Positions 63,620-64,000 of a DNA stretch of 64,000 nucleotides are shown here, one piece after another (position 1 is the stretch's first letter; the number at the start of each line of letters is the position of its first letter). Both the position numbers and the translations under genes were made by a program. The stretch covers positions 63,061 to 127,060 of the forward strand of contig NZ_FPKR01000013.1 in assembly GCF_900119825.1 (NCBI RefSeq), given 5' to 3'. This DNA comes from Chitinimonas taiwanensis DSM 18899. Lineage in GTDB: Bacteria > Pseudomonadota > Gammaproteobacteria > Burkholderiales > Chitinimonadaceae. The notes under the pieces are model-generated. The model saw only the letters and a list, made by a program, of their open reading frames with translations, had not been told where the DNA came from and did not search any database.

Positions 63620-64000
63620 GCGGCCAGCATCTGTCCTGGCGCATGCTGCTGCAACGCGCGCAGCTACGCACCCAGCTGGCCCTGCGCGGCGCGGCCTGGC
63701 CCTGGCTGGCGGCCCTGGCGCTGTGGCTGTTGGCCGCACTGGCCTGGCTGGCCCTGCCCTTGGCCCAGCAGCAGGAAGCGCGGCTCGCCGCCAGCTTGCA
63801 GCGCAGCACCCAGGCGCTGCAGGCCGCGCCTGTCGCTGCGCCGCCCAGCGATGATGCGAGCCGGCTGGCCGCGCTGCATGCGGTGCTCGACCAGGGCGGC
63901 GGGCGCGCGCAAAGCCTGGCGCGCCTGTTTGCGCTGGCGGCCGAGGAAGGCTGGGATATCGCCGAGGCCGATTACCGACTGAGCCCACAGCAGGACGGTG
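63616..64000 (+). CDS. PilO/GspM-like assembly protein (cut by window end)
   Basis: 128 residues visible. N-terminal cytoplasmic segment, one membrane helix (about 29-48), a coiled coil and the beginning of a periplasmic domain. Its place after the PilN-like gene fits PilO or GspM. The rest of the operon (secretin, minor pseudopilins) would lie beyond the window. Confidence 0.6.
   Translation, partial: MSGQHLSWRMLLQRAQLRTQLALRGAAWPWLAALALWLLAALAWLALPLAQQQEARLAASLQRSTQALQAAPVAAPPSDDASRLAALHAVLDQGGGRAQSLARLFALAAEEGWDIAEADYRLSPQQDG

Overview
This is a GC-rich bacterial chromosome segment with no rRNA, tRNA or phage structural genes visible. The gene types point to a free-living, motile Gram-negative betaproteobacterium: a folB/plsY pair, clpB with a sigma32-like promoter, a TonB receptor next to a beta-propeller phytase, a complete chemotaxis operon, class I nrdAB with NrdR boxes, a PEP-CTERM protein and type II secretion genes. 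A soil or water Neisseriales/Chitinibacter-like organism is my guess; the family is inference.

Layout. 1-6.9 kb is core: folB (cut by the window edge), plsY, a LytS/LytR-type two-component pair, clpB, and argP divergent from a LysE-type exporter. 7.7-13.5 kb is an accessory five-gene operon: membrane desaturase, proline-dehydrogenase-like flavoenzyme, ATP-grasp ligase, MFS exporter and class V PLP enzyme. It looks like an unassigned pathway for a modified amino acid or dipeptide with its own efflux. A scrap of a Clp ATPase gene lies just behind it. 13.7-16.5 kb holds a minus-strand run: a degenerate GGDEF protein, an AraC regulator, a 47-residue protein and a lipoprotein. 16.9-21.3 kb is the TonB receptor and phytase. 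21.9-30.6 kb is chemotaxis: a small MCP-like protein, then cheY-cheA-cheW-mcp-cheR-cheD-cheB.

30.7-45.2 kb is mixed metabolism: a secreted M3 peptidase, a sugar MFS permease, a fasciclin protein, an acyltransferase, an RlmN-like radical SAM enzyme, an OFA-family antiporter with its tiny partner protein, a YdeP/FdhF-like molybdoenzyme with a small regulator and fdhD, a J-like membrane protein and an OsmC-YcaO fusion.

45.2-50.8 kb is the most irregular part. It is rich in dispersed palindromic repeats, including three copies of one roughly 210-bp element. It carries a small Cys-rich secreted protein and a strikingly AT-rich GHKL (MORC/Hsp90-like) ATPase gene placed directly behind the nrdB terminator. 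One repeat copy separates nrdB from nrdA.

50.8-64 kb: nrdA with a regulatory region (two NrdR boxes 32 bp apart and three DnaA boxes), a Cys-rich lipoprotein, a PEP-CTERM protein followed by a plant-type subtilase, and divergently a type II secretion/pseudopilus operon (gspG, gspF, gspE, PilM/GspL-, PilN- and PilO/GspM-like) that runs off the window end.

The two best leads are the five-gene biosynthetic cassette and the AT-rich GHKL ATPase in the repeat island. Gene functions are assigned by reading motifs; no database search was possible.
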